Shown here piece by piece: positions 50,791 to 63,317 of a stretch of DNA of 64,000 bases. Source of the stretch: Sisyra terminalis (Eukaryota; Arthropoda; Insecta; Neuroptera; Sisyridae); contig OY292274.1 in assembly GCA_958496175.1 (NCBI GenBank), positions 51,346,630 to 51,410,629 on the forward strand, written 5' to 3'. Position 1 is the first letter of the stretch. Each line of letters begins with the position of its first letter. The position numbers and the translations under genes are program-made. The notes beneath the pieces were generated by a model. The model was not told the origin of the DNA and did not search any database. It saw only the letters and a list, made by a program, of their open reading frames with translations.

Positions 50791-53700
50791 ACTTCTTCAT
50801 TTTTTTTATTTCAATTATATATATATCTGCGTATATCACTAAGTACCAAGTATCAAAATCAAAAATTATAAAATAAACCTTAAGCATTTCATAGAATTAT
50901 CTACTGAAGATTTCTTTTCGAAATAAATACAATATTGAAAACAATTATTTTCTTTTAAAACGTTTGAATATTTTTAGCTTTATACTTTTCCAAAAATAAA
51001 TATCAAATTCTGAAAATAAATTTTCATTCACTGAAATATTGTTGAAAAAGAATTAAACAGAAAATTTCGTTTGAGTGGTGAAAGAAATTCTATGTAAATA
51101 ACGTTTTTTAACATAAAAGTACACACAAATTGAAAAGATTTTTATTTTAAAGTAATTTATTATTTCAATTAAGAAAAATAAAGATATTCATAACACTTAA
51201 CGACTTGAAAAGTGAGTGTTCATTAATTTTACTTCGAAATAATTTATTGAACTTTTAGTTATGGCCTATTTAATTAGATACGCATTGAGTATTTGATATT
51301 TATTTACAAATACGTAAATCATTCCGAGGAATATCCATAATTTTAAGTACATCTGCCCACTATTAGTACCGATTCATCGTTTTCTATTATTTAGTTTTAG
51401 TAGTATAATAGCGCCCACTATTGATTAAGGGTGTATCAATAAGACATTAGATTTTATATATTTCTTAAAGTCACACCTTAAATTTTTAATAAAATTATAT
51501 TTCCGTCCATATATGTTGGGTTTGGATAATATATTTTTTTCAAACAAGAAAAGACAAGAAAAATACATTAGAGTATTCTGATAATAAATGTTTAATTTAT
51601 GATATTTTGCCACTAATTCGTGTTGCCTTACCGTGACAATTTTAGATTATTATATTTAAAAACGTTTAAGTGAAATATTGAAATGACTAATGATAAATGG
51701 AGATGAAAAAAAAATGCAGAGAAAAAGTTTAATAGTTAACTCGAAAGAAGTACAAAAAATTAATTTAAAAAAAAAAATAATTCAAAAAAATATTATGGAA
51801 GTACTCTCTACACAACCAATATCTATTTCTAGTAGATTAAGCAAAACTTCACATATGTATTTCTACTTTTTGTCTATGCATACATTTATTTAAAATAATC
51901 TTAAGTCAACAAACTTATCTTAAAACCTGTCAAGCATTATTAGATTGTAGTTATTAAATCGAATGGTTTTTGCATAAAAATATTAGTGGTCATCTCATAA
52001 AATATCATTGTACGTAGGAACATTCTATCAATCTAATTGACATATTTTAAAAAATCTAATCCTCAAAATTTACAGAAACCAAAATAAATTCAAAACCAAA
52101 TTTTTAATCAACTGCAGTAACATGTTTTTACTTTACTAAATCATGTTCATATAAAATCATTTATATACTCCTATAGCTCCTATACTACTCAATTTCACCA
52201 TCATGAATATAAAGCAAGTGAGATAATCAAAATATTACGACACCTTAAAAACCTTCAAATTTACCAAGATTTTTTTATTTTTCCTTTATAAATTTCAAAT
52301 GATCCATCAGGTTATAAGAACTCTCATTAAAAGTAGGATTGCGAAGGATACTATTGATTCAATTGTACATAATACTAATAAAAAAATTAAATAAAATTTC
52401 ACCATTTTTATATAAGTTTTGTTTTTGTATAAACAATATTTAACAATCAATTCTTTTATTTTCCGGCTCAATTTAATGTTCCATCCATTTTGTCATTCTT
52501 TCAGAAGAATTGATTTCACCGTTCTTCAAAAAGGCTTGATACAAGCAAATAGCTTTTATAAAAGACACTTTTTGGAAAACTATTTTCTTCTTGGCTTTTA
52601 ATTTAATTGGCAAAAATGTTCGTGATTTTGTTGTTAATTCTATTTGGGCATATTTTTTAACCTTTTTTTTTTGTTGATAAATTTTCTCTGCATTGAATTT
52701 AGGGGATATCACCAGATAGTGCCTTCCAAAAAAGCTACTTATATCAAAGATTTTTAACTCCAAAGTTGCATACTCTCCACAATTTCAGTATTTTTATATT
52801 TAGGATATTCACTGCTTATTTTAAAATAACAACTTAACGGGCTCTTTTTATATCAACTTTTCATCTATTTATTCATAGCTTTTGAATTTGTCTTTAGAAA
52901 ATAAATTTTAGGGTAAAACTTACAAAACACGGGTACATTATCCATACATTTTTAAAGTGGGGTAAACATTGCATCTAAGACAATTTGTTTTGAAAAGAAT
53001 TGAAAAATAAAATTCACTCCAAATCGTTCAATCACGAGTTTTCCCTGGTTTGCGAATTTTTCTTACCAAATATTCTGAAATAAACGTTAAATAAAATTTG
53101 TCCATCCATCAACAACAGAATAGGTGTTCATAAAAATCATATTTCAATATTAATATATTTGTAAAATCAAATATTAAGTAAGAGTCCTACAAGTGGTCTA
53201 GCAGTTATTAGTATTATAACTAGTAGGACTTTGAACTATAATTGTAGGATTTCAATTTTATGACGAACAAAAAATTTGATTTTCGGTTTATCAATTATTA
53301 GAATCCTTAGAGCCACTAAAGATACGATGTATACGATATTCACATAAGAATCTTCTTAAATTTGTTTCTATTGTTTTCTATTTTTATTTTTTTTTTTAAT
53401 GAAATAGGTACTATTTTAATGTTAATTAATTTGATAAGTGCTTTTTAATTAACTATTAAATCTTTTCCATATTTTAGTAGTATATACATAACAATTTTTT
53501 CGATTATACTCTTTAATTCATTTCCATGAATAAAATAAAATAAAACTGAAAAAAAATACTATTAGGGGCCATATACAATATATAAGTAGCATATTCATAT
53601 ACTGAGTTGTCAATAAATTCGAAAAACCAGAAGCTGTTTATAAAATCATTTTTATTGCAAAGAGTATACATAATTTGAATAATTAATTTACTATTTTTAA

Positions 53701-55379
53701 TGACAACTTATTGAACTTTTTCGCATCAAATTAATATTTTTTTTAATTCATCCTACAAAACCAAATGTAAAAATTCCCAATTTAATTTAATGTTCTTTTC
53801 TGTAATAATAAGTGTTTTAATGTATAAACTACCACCCACATTCATTTAATTTCGAATCATTAATAAAATTGAAGAGAAAATTACTAACATATTGGTTCAA
53901 TTTTAAATTTGGCATTTATTGCTTATTTGAATTTATCAAATCATTGACCTTTCTTTATATTTTCAAAATTTACCAAAAAAACACACATAATTAACAATTA
54001 TTAAAATTCTTATCTTTAATTTATCAATAAGTGTTAAATTATATTTTTTCGTATTCATAATAGATTTCAAAGTCAAAGTTTAATGATCTTTTTACATTTT
54101 TTGTCGCACATATTATATCTACTATGGAAAAAAAATCTAAATTAAATTATCATGTGTACGTATGTACTTCTTATCTCATTAGCCAAAATTTTGCCAAATT
54201 AAAAAATAATCAATCATCACATTTGTCTAAAATTTGTACGTTCAGCAAATTGGATGTGTGGATTAATGTAGTGGACTACTTATTTAACGAAGAACAGAAA
54301 AAATAGAAATAATATTCAAAGGTGATTTTCTTTTGATCACTTAACGTCATTTATATTTGATCGAGTTTCGTAAGTAACAAGAATATTATTTTATTGTGAT
54401 TGCTTAAAATTTAATTATCGGATTTTTATTACAGTGAAACCTATGACCCTTTTTCATATCAACTGAAAAGTTTTGATTGAATCATATGTTTCTAATTGTT
54501 CTTAATTTCTTTTAGGGATAGCCGCAGTCTAGGTTTCACTATATTGTTTCTATTACAACAAAAAATAATATATTTTTCAGACTTATTTTAAACATTTAGA
54601 CAGGTATACCCACGTACAATTCAAATCATCTTGTAGTTAAGATGGTCTGTCTAATTTTATCTTAAGAACCTGACTAATCATCTAAAGAAAACAATTTGAA
54701 GTTGACCATGAAATAACCACATACTGGGCTCAAATAATTACAAGACATGAAAGCTTTGAGAAACTTTTTTTAATAATTACTCTAAGCAATATTTCTTCAT
54801 AAACATACAGTGTTTTTTCGTTTCTTATTTAACAGCACGACACCCTGTTTACTCTTCTTTTTCAGTAATTATCTGCACAATTGTGTCTGAAAAATTAATA
54901 TAGTTTATTTTTTATGATAGAATACTATTTTTAACAAAATATTTTAACGGGACTAATAAAAAGATGAAAGTAAAATGTTGGTAAATATCAATATTTGAAT
55001 AATTAGTGTCATACTAAAAAGATTTTTGCGGCTGCATTTGCTTTGATGTCTATGATTACACTAAAGCTGCATCTAAATATTTTAGTTTTATTGTTACTTA
55101 ACATAGATAGTTCTATCAAAAACGAAAGGTCAAACTGATATGATAGAATCCATTTTAAAAATAAATTCCATCGGCAATTTTTTTCCACTTTAAATCTTCA
55201 TACTGACAATTATATCTTTTGTAAGCCATCAGGTTTAAATCAAATTAATTTAATTTTATATAATTTTATTTTGATTTAATTATACATTTTACAGAATGAA
55301 TTCAACAAATTAATGTATATTTTGCTTTGAAATAAAAAAAGTCTAAATTATTACTTGCGTATATTACACGTAATTATTG

Positions 55380-55385
55380 TTTATT
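55380..55385 (-). promoter_or_regulatory. Polyadenylation signal AATAAA (minus strand)
   Basis: AATAAA on the minus strand lies about 165 bases past the stop of the proposed last Six4 exon. An ATTAAA at 55463-55468 is an alternative. Confidence 0.35.
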
Positions 55386-55547
55386 CCAAATTATATTTTC
55401 TATTAAAAAAAAAATACTTTGGTGAACATTTTTAATCACAAAAAAAATACTAATTGTTTTAATTTAATGTCATTATTAAACTTATAAAATTAAATAACAA
55501 AATTGTCTTTATATAGTAAAAATAAAGTTTACTTTCGTTACATAGTT

Positions 55548-55674
55548 CTATGAATAATCAGGAAGATAATTTACTACATGAGATGTTGGTTCGAACAATC
55601 TGCTAGCGGCTTGTTGTAGGGCTGCCATGTCCAATGAATTACCCCCAAGGTTCATATTTGGAACCATCAGTTCT
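55548..55674 (-). CDS. Six4: Probable last coding exon of the Six4-type gene
   Basis: A long pyrimidine tract and TTTAG acceptor precede the exon on the minus strand. Its first base completes a codon left as CC by the homeodomain exon, giving Pro, and the frame then encodes 41 residues ending at TAG (55548-55550). The peptide has MDMAALQQAASRLF-like composition (DMAALQQAASRLFEPT) and ends NYLPDYS. Base composition is clearly coding-like beside the AT-rich surroundings. The phase match, same strand and 4.2-kb distance make it the likely C-terminal exon after the homeodomain; the predicted tail would be short for a Six4 protein. I do not recall this peptide from the family. An additional exon between the two cannot be excluded. 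Confidence 0.6.
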
Positions 55675-58420
55675 CTAAAATAAAGAAAAAGAATTACTAC
55701 AAGAAAAAATATTAAGTATATAGCTAACAATTGAATTGTTCTGTTAGTTTGAAATAACTTTATCTTAATTTGAGGACTTTCGCCTGAATTTGCTATTGAT
55801 TAAATTTATTTTATTCATGGTATTGATTACTCATTGATGATTAATGATAAGTCATTGTACATTATGAAAAAAGTATAGTTTTGATCAATTTAGTACAGAG
55901 TAGTATGAAAAATATCAACACAAAAGGCAAATATTAGTCAAAACAACAGAATATGTTATAAAACATATATTTTTATGTAAAATTTACTGAAGAAGTCTTC
56001 TATCTCAATGTAGTGATAGAAAATCAATTAATTTTTAATGTCAATGGGGTAAATATTATTTTCTGCACATTTATCGAAAATGCGGGCTTTCTACCTTATT
56101 CTCTAGATGTTTATTTTTTATGTAAATGCCAAATACAAAAGTTATATAAGAGCAATATATATCTACAAAAGTTCTATGTATGTATAGAGAATTTAACGGT
56201 CCCAAAAAATTACCTAAAGTACCTAAAAGTAAGAAAAGTTCACTTCTTCAATCAATAACGATACTATCTAGTTGGTGCTTCTCTAATAACAAACTTTAAC
56301 AGCAGATATTATAAAAAAAATTTATGTAGTTTATAATGCAGGGAAAAAATACTTGTAAATATAGAATATTTTTAGAGTTACTTTTACTTATGGTGTATTT
56401 GAAAAAGTGTTACATTAAAAAAATTTTAAAGAAACGCCATAAGTAAAAATCAGTAAATTCTCATAAGTCCCTATTTATTCATAAAAACACATTAAAAATA
56501 AATATTTATATCATATACCAACTACACGCTTGTCAAGTGTTCCTTCCTTTTCTGCTTCCTATATTCTATATACTATTTCCCTATTGTACTCTTAAACGAT
56601 GGAAATATGATAACATGATAAAATCGTATATTCGTATACATTTTTTCCGACAATCAAATAATAATTAGAAGCATTCTGAGTTCTGAAATATCAATACTAC
56701 ATTTTCGTTAAAAATTATAACATTCATAATGTTTATAATTATTCTAAAACAAATTATTTAAATATAAAACCAAATTTTTAGCTCAGATTAAGTATAAAAA
56801 AAAAGAATATTAAATTACATTTTCTTAATTTTTTTTTATGTTGTAAAAACTGAATTAATTTATTTCTATACCTTCTAGTTTTTCAATTTCATCGATTATA
56901 TTTCGATAGTTATGCAGAACTATAAAATATATTGTCGAATTATAATTAATGGAATGCTAATTGTAGTTGTAGAATCATATTTATTTCCATAAATATGTTA
57001 CATATTACACGGAATTATTATGTGAAAGTAATACGTAGTTATATTTGTTTGTTGATGGTTTTTGAAATTTAAGCTCATATTTTATCAATTTTAAAAATTG
57101 GATATAATTAAAAGAATTTAAAAAGCACATACTATTTGAATTTGATTTGACTGGTTCGTACAATGAATACGGGCATTGTACGGTAATAATTATGACAATA
57201 TTATCAAGTAATGTAATTGCCAGTTTCTTCACATTATTTTTCAGCATTTTGCAAAGGAAATGAAATCTTTCTCGAATTAAATTCACCAATATTTCTATTC
57301 CATAGTATCCCAAATATTATATTGTAATTATGTATACTATATGCTAAAAATATTCTTACTTGTAATAAGGGTTGCCTATCATATATAAAACGAATCCAGT
57401 TTTAAATAAAATTACATTTTAATTAGATACGTAATACATAGAACGATTCTTAATGATCTTATTATAATTAACAATTACTTTCTTAAAGTTTATTACAGTT
57501 TAAGGTTATGAACTATTATTAACGAAAAGTTTGTATTATTTTTTAATGTCTCATTTATTTGTTTCTAGATTAGTACTATAATTATTATGAAATTTTTAAA
57601 TTTTAAATAGAAAAAGGTACTGACTTATATTTTCCCTAATGTTTTGAGTAGATTTTGAACGTAAAGCTTTTGAATACGTTACACATTTCACCTAAAACTT
57701 CCCTATAGTATTTTCACCAGCAATATTAAATACTGAAAAAGCTCTATACAAACAAGAATTATTTTGTTCATCTAGTAATATGAGTACCCAAAAATAGGAT
57801 TTATATATACAGAGTTATAACTTAGAAGTAATTATTTTTTGGTTTAAGGTAATTAGTTTTCAAGTTTATAATTCATAGTTGATTAGTTGCAGTTATGAAG
57901 TCTTTGTTTCATACATATTAACAACCTATAATAACCATCATTATAATTATAACTCGCTTGTATATACCTATTTGTGTTATAGTAGTTCATATGATATAAA
58001 AAAAAAATTAAACATTATTAAAACTAGTAAAAATAATGATAAAGTCAATTTTTTATAAAGATATTAGATTATAGATTATTAAAGATATTTTTTATCTTTG
58101 TTTTCATTTTGTTTATTTTTTTAAGCTTATTAGAACTAACACTAAAAAATTTTATGATAAAGACTTTTTCAAAGTAAAGCATTATCCAAAAGCTAATATG
58201 TTTTCAAAGTTAGCAAAAATTATCAATTAAGTTACCAACAATATTTGCAAAGAAATAAAAGTTCAAGTAATTACCATTGCTATCTCCTGAAATAATTAGA
58301 GAAAGTAAAACAAATGAGTAGAACCATACGCTGATACAATAGAAGGCTTAGATGCAATTATCTCGTTCCTGAATTAAAACACTACTTTCTTTAATTTCAA
58401 ATGTGAAATATCATACATAT

Positions 58421-58855
58421 TGTAACAGAAAAGGAAGGAGTCTGTCTCTCTCTTTGTGTCATGCATCACGTGATTGGCTGAGCGACTTCGATCTCTCTCC
58501 CACCAACGTAGAAGGTTCTCGAACGTTAGCGAACCTTGGAGATCATTCTGGAATGTTGGGTTGCGGGTATATAAGGCGCTCAGCTCAAGCCAAAGGACGG
58601 TTCTGTATTGAAGTTCTCTTTCAATTTCCGTTACAACAAAGCGATTACAAAGCGATTTTTATTGTGATTTCGATTTAAAAGTGATTATTGTCAATTAAGT
58701 GATTGTTTTGACAAGTACAATTGTGTAATAAAAAGTGTATACAAGTGTAATAAAAAAAAGTGATTGTTAAGTGTGAAAATGATTATTTATTACTAAAAGA
58801 AATTAAAAGAATGAATAAACGCCATCTCAATACAGTTTTGAAACGTCACGTTACA
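58421..58855 (+). mobile_element. Solo LTR of an LTR retrotransposon
   Basis: It begins TGTAACAG and ends CGTTACA, with inverted TGTAAC/GTTACA termini, and is flanked by a 4-bp duplication ATAT (58417-58420 and 58856-58859). A TATA box, a downstream transcribed-like region and AATAAA at 58814-58819 complete a standard LTR. No second LTR or internal region is present, so it arose by LTR-LTR recombination. The 4-bp duplication suits Ty3/gypsy-type integrase. It lies antisense to the Six4-type gene within its intron, and the frame at 58403-58678 that crosses it is not a gene. Confidence 0.75.
58511..58575 (+). promoter_or_regulatory. Heat-shock-element-like LTR promoter
   Basis: GAAGGTTCTCGAA (58511-58523) is a perfect three-unit heat-shock element. 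A second, TTCTGGAATGTT, starts at 58546, and TATATAAG is at 58568-58575. The arrangement is that of an insect heat-shock promoter carried by the LTR. Confidence 0.6.
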
Positions 58856-59911
58856 ATATGAAATAATCAAAAACATCATTACCTAAAGTTTACAAATTTA
58901 ATTAGATTAATCCATTATTTTCTGACCCTATGAAAACTGAAATATTTATTTTAAACCAATTTTCTGAAAGGTACATAAACTTACTCATAAATTTCCCGAC
59001 CCTTAGCAAAAATACTAAATCCGTACCCCGGTGCAAGTACATAAGACTAGAATAAAACTACATATATTTTCCACTATATGTGAAGTTCTAAGACTTTGAA
59101 AAAAATTATCTAAAGAATTATTTATTAATACCAATCAATAAAAAATTATTATCATTGAAAATCAATCGACAAGGATATATAACTATGTATAGGTTGGTCA
59201 TTTGCTTAGCTAAATGCGTTTTATTGAAACCATTTGGTTTTCATTAGGTTAAAGTGTTAAGAAAATGTCATAATGAAATAAAAATTTAATAGTTCGAAAA
59301 TAAAAAAAGAAAATTTTATACTCTTTTTTTAACAATTAAGTTAATGTCGAACATTTTTTCATTTTGAATCTTACATCTTATTCAATTAGTTTTGCGGTTT
59401 GTAAAGTAGAAAGAAATGTAAGACTTTATGAAATAATTTAATTTTCTTAACAGTGTTTCAAATTATTTAATTTTCTCGTATGAAATTTCATTTTTCAAAA
59501 CAATTGGTAGCGGAAAAGTATCAAGAACGCGCCTACACAAGTATCGGTTTTTTTGTAGGTGAAAGGTCGCGGCGGTAAAAAAAGGCGTAACCAATATCAA
59601 GAAATCGAAACTGTCACGTATTTTAAGTTCATAAAAAATTTCAACCGTTGCTGAAATGGAAATACTCTCGTTTAACTGCCTGTCATTGACAATTTAACAA
59701 GTCCTGCAGATCACGGAAACGGTTTTACGATTCTTATGTGATTTCTATAAGTATTTCTTCGAACTCTTTTGTATTTGGAACTCTATTTATTTTGAACATA
59801 TTCACATTAGCAGAAATAAGCATAATAAATGCGTACAAAATACTAATTAATGGATAAAAAATGTCGTTTTATATGGTAAGTGACGAAGTTGCAATTGTAT
59901 AAAGTACTCAC

Positions 59912-60167
59912 GGCCTTCCAGTGATTTGTTGTGGTGTTCGATCTCTTTGTCGCCGATTTTTAAACCAATTCGAAACTTGTGTTAGTGTCAATCCGGTACG
60001 TTTTGCTAAAGCTCGTTTATCATCCGGTGTTGGATATCTGTTACGTGAGTAACATTCCTTTAACGCAGATCTACTCCTCTCCTTAAAACAGTACACGGTT
60101 TCTTCACCATCCCATATCGTTTTTGGTAAAGGATATTTCTTCCTCAGTCGGTATTTATCTACAGCAC
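59912..60167 (-). CDS. Six4: Six4/5-class homeobox protein, homeodomain exon
   Basis: The exon follows a TATATCTAG acceptor (60168-60169) and ends at donor GCC|GTGAGT. Its first two bases finish a Gly codon, then it reads [14 protein letters not shown], the conserved end of the SIX domain, and [17 protein letters not shown], the start of a Six-class homeodomain. The recognition helix contains [14 protein letters not shown], typical of all Six proteins. [13 protein letters not shown] and the NRYPTP segment match Six4/5 better than Six1/2 (GVLREWYAHNPYPSP) or Six3/6 (HCFKERTR, QVGNWF). Six4 is a nuclear DNA-binding factor needed for mesoderm and gonad development in Drosophila. The exon ends soon after the homeodomain (RTPQQITGR). 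The SIX domain proper is upstream, beyond the window. Confidence 0.93.
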
Positions 60168-60346
60168 CTAGATATAAAATATAAATAAATGTAAATTAAA
60201 TGCTAGGTATAAGTGAAAACATTGAGCTTTAATAATTTACAAAATCTACTACGGTTAAAAGACCCTTTATTTCAAATCTAATTTTTAATATAAAATGATT
60301 TACATTATTATTTTAAAACCGATACAAATTTTGTAAACAGTGAGTA

Positions 60347-61243
60347 GGGGAACCTAGGACGGAACGGGGTACCTAAACTTTAATTACAATTTACGAGGAG
60401 TTTAAAAAAACAATCTCATTGTTTTGTAATTTATATATTTATTTAATTCATTCTTCACAAATAAAATAAGGTTTTATTGATTTAAATTAATATTAAAAAT
60501 TTAGGTTTCAAAAACAAATGGAAATTTCCCATTCTGCCTCACCTCCTGGGGCACAATGGGAAATGAGCCTGGGGCGCAATAGGATACTTGTTATTGGCAT
60601 AGTTCACAGATGAAGACACTGCCATCGTCGTGTTTAGCCCAGCACATGCCAAATGTGCCCATTTTTGACAAATACTGCAGGAACATCAGCTTTCATTAGA
60701 TTTGGAGTATAAATTCTGACCGTATAATCAGATTACCTCTGCATCTTCTGACCTTTCTTATATATGGACTATCGGCTAGTTTTCCTTATATATGTACTCA
60801 CTATCTGCTGATAAAATAAAAATGCCAATCTGAATGAGAAATACTACCTGAATGGTATATCCCATTTCACCCCACCCATTGTGCCCCAAAGCAGCTTTCA
60901 CAGAAGCTCAACTGTTATGGAGGGATGTATTGGTTATATTTGAATTATCACTAGGCTTTTAGTTAGTCAACAGTATGTTGTAACAAACATGTCATGTTAA
61001 TATTCAACCAAAAAATAGTACATAGGATAATTACCTTAGTGTTACTTTGAAAAAATTAGAATTTGGAAACGTTTATTTCGACTTTTGATAAAAATAAAAA
61101 CAACTACGCTCTTTACTGGCGATAGCCACTTCTTATCAGGATAGTTAATTGAACAATGAGTATGATTTTTACGCGTTTTTGTCACCTGTAGCAAGCGCTA
61201 ATTCCCGCCCCGGTACCCCATTTCGCCCCATGCTCCCATACCC
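60347..61243. mobile_element. Tc1/mariner/pogo-type MITE, 897 bp
   Basis: The ends are worn inverted repeats flanked by TA (60345-60346 and 61244-61245). The left end has GGGGAAC..GGACGGAACGGGGTACC and the right end GGTACCCCATTTCGCCCC.. ATACCC. Inside, TGGGGCACAATGGGAAATG near 60550 is inverted against CATTTCACCCCACCCATTGT near 60865. It has no transposase frame. Confidence 0.6.
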
Positions 61244-61779
61244 TATTTAATGTAACTTCACCTACAGGTATTCCTTTAAATAATCAAAAAAAGAAAATAA
61301 AGAAAACAACAACATTAAAGTTTGTTAAAAGATAAAATTATCTATTTGTCGATTAAGAAACTCGAGTTTTACATAAAAAAACGGTCAGCAGTTTGTATTC
61401 GAAAATTTTATTTTTTTCTAATTTTTATATCTAAATATTTTAAAACGATCATTGTTAATAGTTTAATAAGGTTTTATCCGTATGCTCAATGCAAATGGTT
61501 TTTAACCAATTGAGAAAAGATAAGTATAGAATACATAATATAGGTATTCTTTAGTTCATTGACTAAAATATTTCACTAACGTATTTCCATACAAATCAGA
61601 ACTTTTTGATGTCTTTAAGTATTTCCTCCAAATCCTTACAAATATACTTCAACTATATACCAATATCATATATTTATTATTACTTCCGATCCTTTTTCGT
61701 CTTCAATTATTACGTTTCCGAAGATTGTTGAGGATCCTCAATAATTCAAAAACCTATTTGACAGTGTTTTTTGTATTTT

Positions 61780-61830
61780 CCGCAACGTTTCACAGCTTAT
61801 TACTGCTTCTTCGAGCGGTCATAAATAACA
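61780..61830 (-). ncRNA. Hammerhead-derived arm, altered core
   Basis: The minus strand reads CGCTCGAAGAAGCAGTAATA then AGCTGTGAAACGTTGCGG. Stem II (GCAG/CTGT) and GAAACGUU persist, but CUGAUGA is replaced by CUCGAAGA. It has the same design as the arms at 25911-26052, including the neighbouring ATAAATAAC, so it is a lone arm of that family. Confidence 0.5.
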
Positions 61831-62366
61831 ATATAAGGTATAAGTTACAACAATGCTATTTTTGTTGAAATAATTTTTCATTAATAAATTAACTTACCAT
61901 GATACTTCCGTATTGTTTTTATAATTCATAGAAAATGCAAGATCATAAAATCACAAGAATTTGAAATTTAAGAACCCACAAAGGATAGTTTAATCAAAAA
62001 TTGCGAGAGTTAAAACGTTAAGCAAACATTTTTTACTTTATGAGATTAAAAAAATGTGAAATTAATGTAAAAAAGAAGATATTTTATATAGATAAATACT
62101 AAATTACAATTAAAAAAGTAATTAACTAGTTAGTGCTTATATTCATATTTTTAACTTTAAAGTTATTAACTTTACGGATATAGTTTTTTATGTTTATAAA
62201 TCATATTTTTACGTTGATAATTTGTTTCATCTGATGAATTCTTGACATGGCTGCATGATTATTGGAATATTATATAAGGAGGTAAATGCGACAAAATATT
62301 CAAGAAATAATGCTGATTTATTGAAATGAACAACAATCTAACCTAGGTTTTTTGTAATTTGGCTAC

Positions 62367-62760
62367 ACGGAAAAAAAATTATTGGAAAAATTACTATAAT
62401 ACATAATACATAATATCTAATATTTTTTATTCAGTGCTAGATTCGAACCAACGATATCGCATCATAAAAATTACTTATACGTAAAAATATTTCTTATATA
62501 GTATGTCGATACATACTCAAGTAGTATATGGTATATTAAGTAAATGTACCTACACATAAAGAAAAATTTACCATCCAACATCGTACTTTTAACTATGGTA
62601 CATAAAACATACAATTATCGATATAATCACGATGTTGTAACGAAAAAATTTCGATGTACAAAGTAAATTTTAAAATAGAATATTTTAAAGACTAAGTTAA
62701 TAAAGGTCTAGTTATAGATTACGATGACATATTGTAGTTTTTACTATAATTTTTTTCCGT
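62367..62760. mobile_element. Foldback/MITE-like element, 394 bp
   Basis: The left ACGGAAAAAAAATTATTGG and right TATAATTTTTTTCCGT ends are inverted, and further inverted blocks such as ACATCGTAC/ACGATGT lie inside (62580-62640). A perfect polymerase III B box, GGTTCGAATC, occurs on the minus strand at 62440-62449, but no A box was found. Duplication and family are unclear. Confidence 0.45.
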
Positions 62761-63029
62761 ATATTACGTGATAATAGTCATTTTTATGGACTCAAGAGCT
62801 AATTAGAACATAGAAGCTTCACATTTGACTACTTATAAAATGACTTTAACAATTCTAACTTAACAATAAGCTAAAAATAAAGCAGAAAAAAATTACGTTT
62901 AAAGTAAATCGATTTTTTCTAAAGCTCCACACTAAAACTTTCTGAAGGTCCTGAAACTTGGTGAAATTCTATATTATATTTGATGCTCCTTTTTGTTATT
63001 TTGTTATCAGATTTCTTTTATTTAAGACT

Positions 63030-63065
63030 AGCTGATCCCCGCGACTTCGTCTGCGCAACGTAGGT
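63030..63065 (+). repeat. RTE-like repeat motif
   Basis: GACTAGCTGATCCCCGCGAC followed by TTCGTCTGCG is a GC-rich motif seen widely at the ends of dispersed insect repeats, generally ascribed to RTE-type non-LTR elements. Only this short piece is recognisable; the class is from memory. Confidence 0.35.
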
Positions 63066-63297
63066 GTAGATTATATTTTCTTTTTAAATTTGCTATTTGT
63101 AGTGGCATATGAAAATTTTTATTTTTCTTATTTATTTTACGAAAAACATAATCATACTTAAAAACACTATTTTGTCGACTTTAAAAAGACACATTTAATA
63201 AACTGTTGCAAAGAATAAAATAGTTCTATATAATAATCAATTCATTTCAAAAAATATTTATAAATATCTAAAAAGAGTATGTCTATTGTGTATACCT

Positions 63298-63317
63298 ACG
63301 GTAGGTATACCTACCGT
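63298..63317. repeat. Perfect 20-bp palindrome
   Basis: ACGGTAGGTATACCTACCGT is a perfect inverted repeat with no spacer in otherwise AT-rich intron. No function is known to me. Confidence 0.8.

Larger units (their letters stand above)
18409..55379. other. Intergenic spacer of about 37 kb, repeat-rich
   Basis: No convincing host exon was found between the two convergent genes. Apart from the listed elements, the stretches 18.4-21.8, 22.4-25.8, 26.1-28.6, 29.0-29.75, 30.4-32.3, 33.4-33.77, 34.2-35.8, 36.4-36.96, 37.9-39.7, 40.3-40.9, 41.1-43.6, 43.7-48.3, 48.9-50.7 and 50.8-55.4 kb are AT-rich with homopolymer runs. ORFs there are short and unrecognisable. Confidence 0.6.
55675..59911 (-). 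other. Intron of the Six4-type gene
   Basis: This intron lies between the homeodomain exon and the proposed last exon. Its donor is GCC|GTGAGT (59911) and its acceptor TTTTAG|A (55675). It contains a solo LTR at 58421-58855. The rest (55.7-58.4 and 58.9-59.9 kb) is AT-rich with no exon I can support. Confidence 0.55.

Noticed and set aside
58403..58678. 91-codon plus-strand frame
   Set aside because: It spans the promoter and 5' part of the solo LTR (58421-58855) and resembles no protein.
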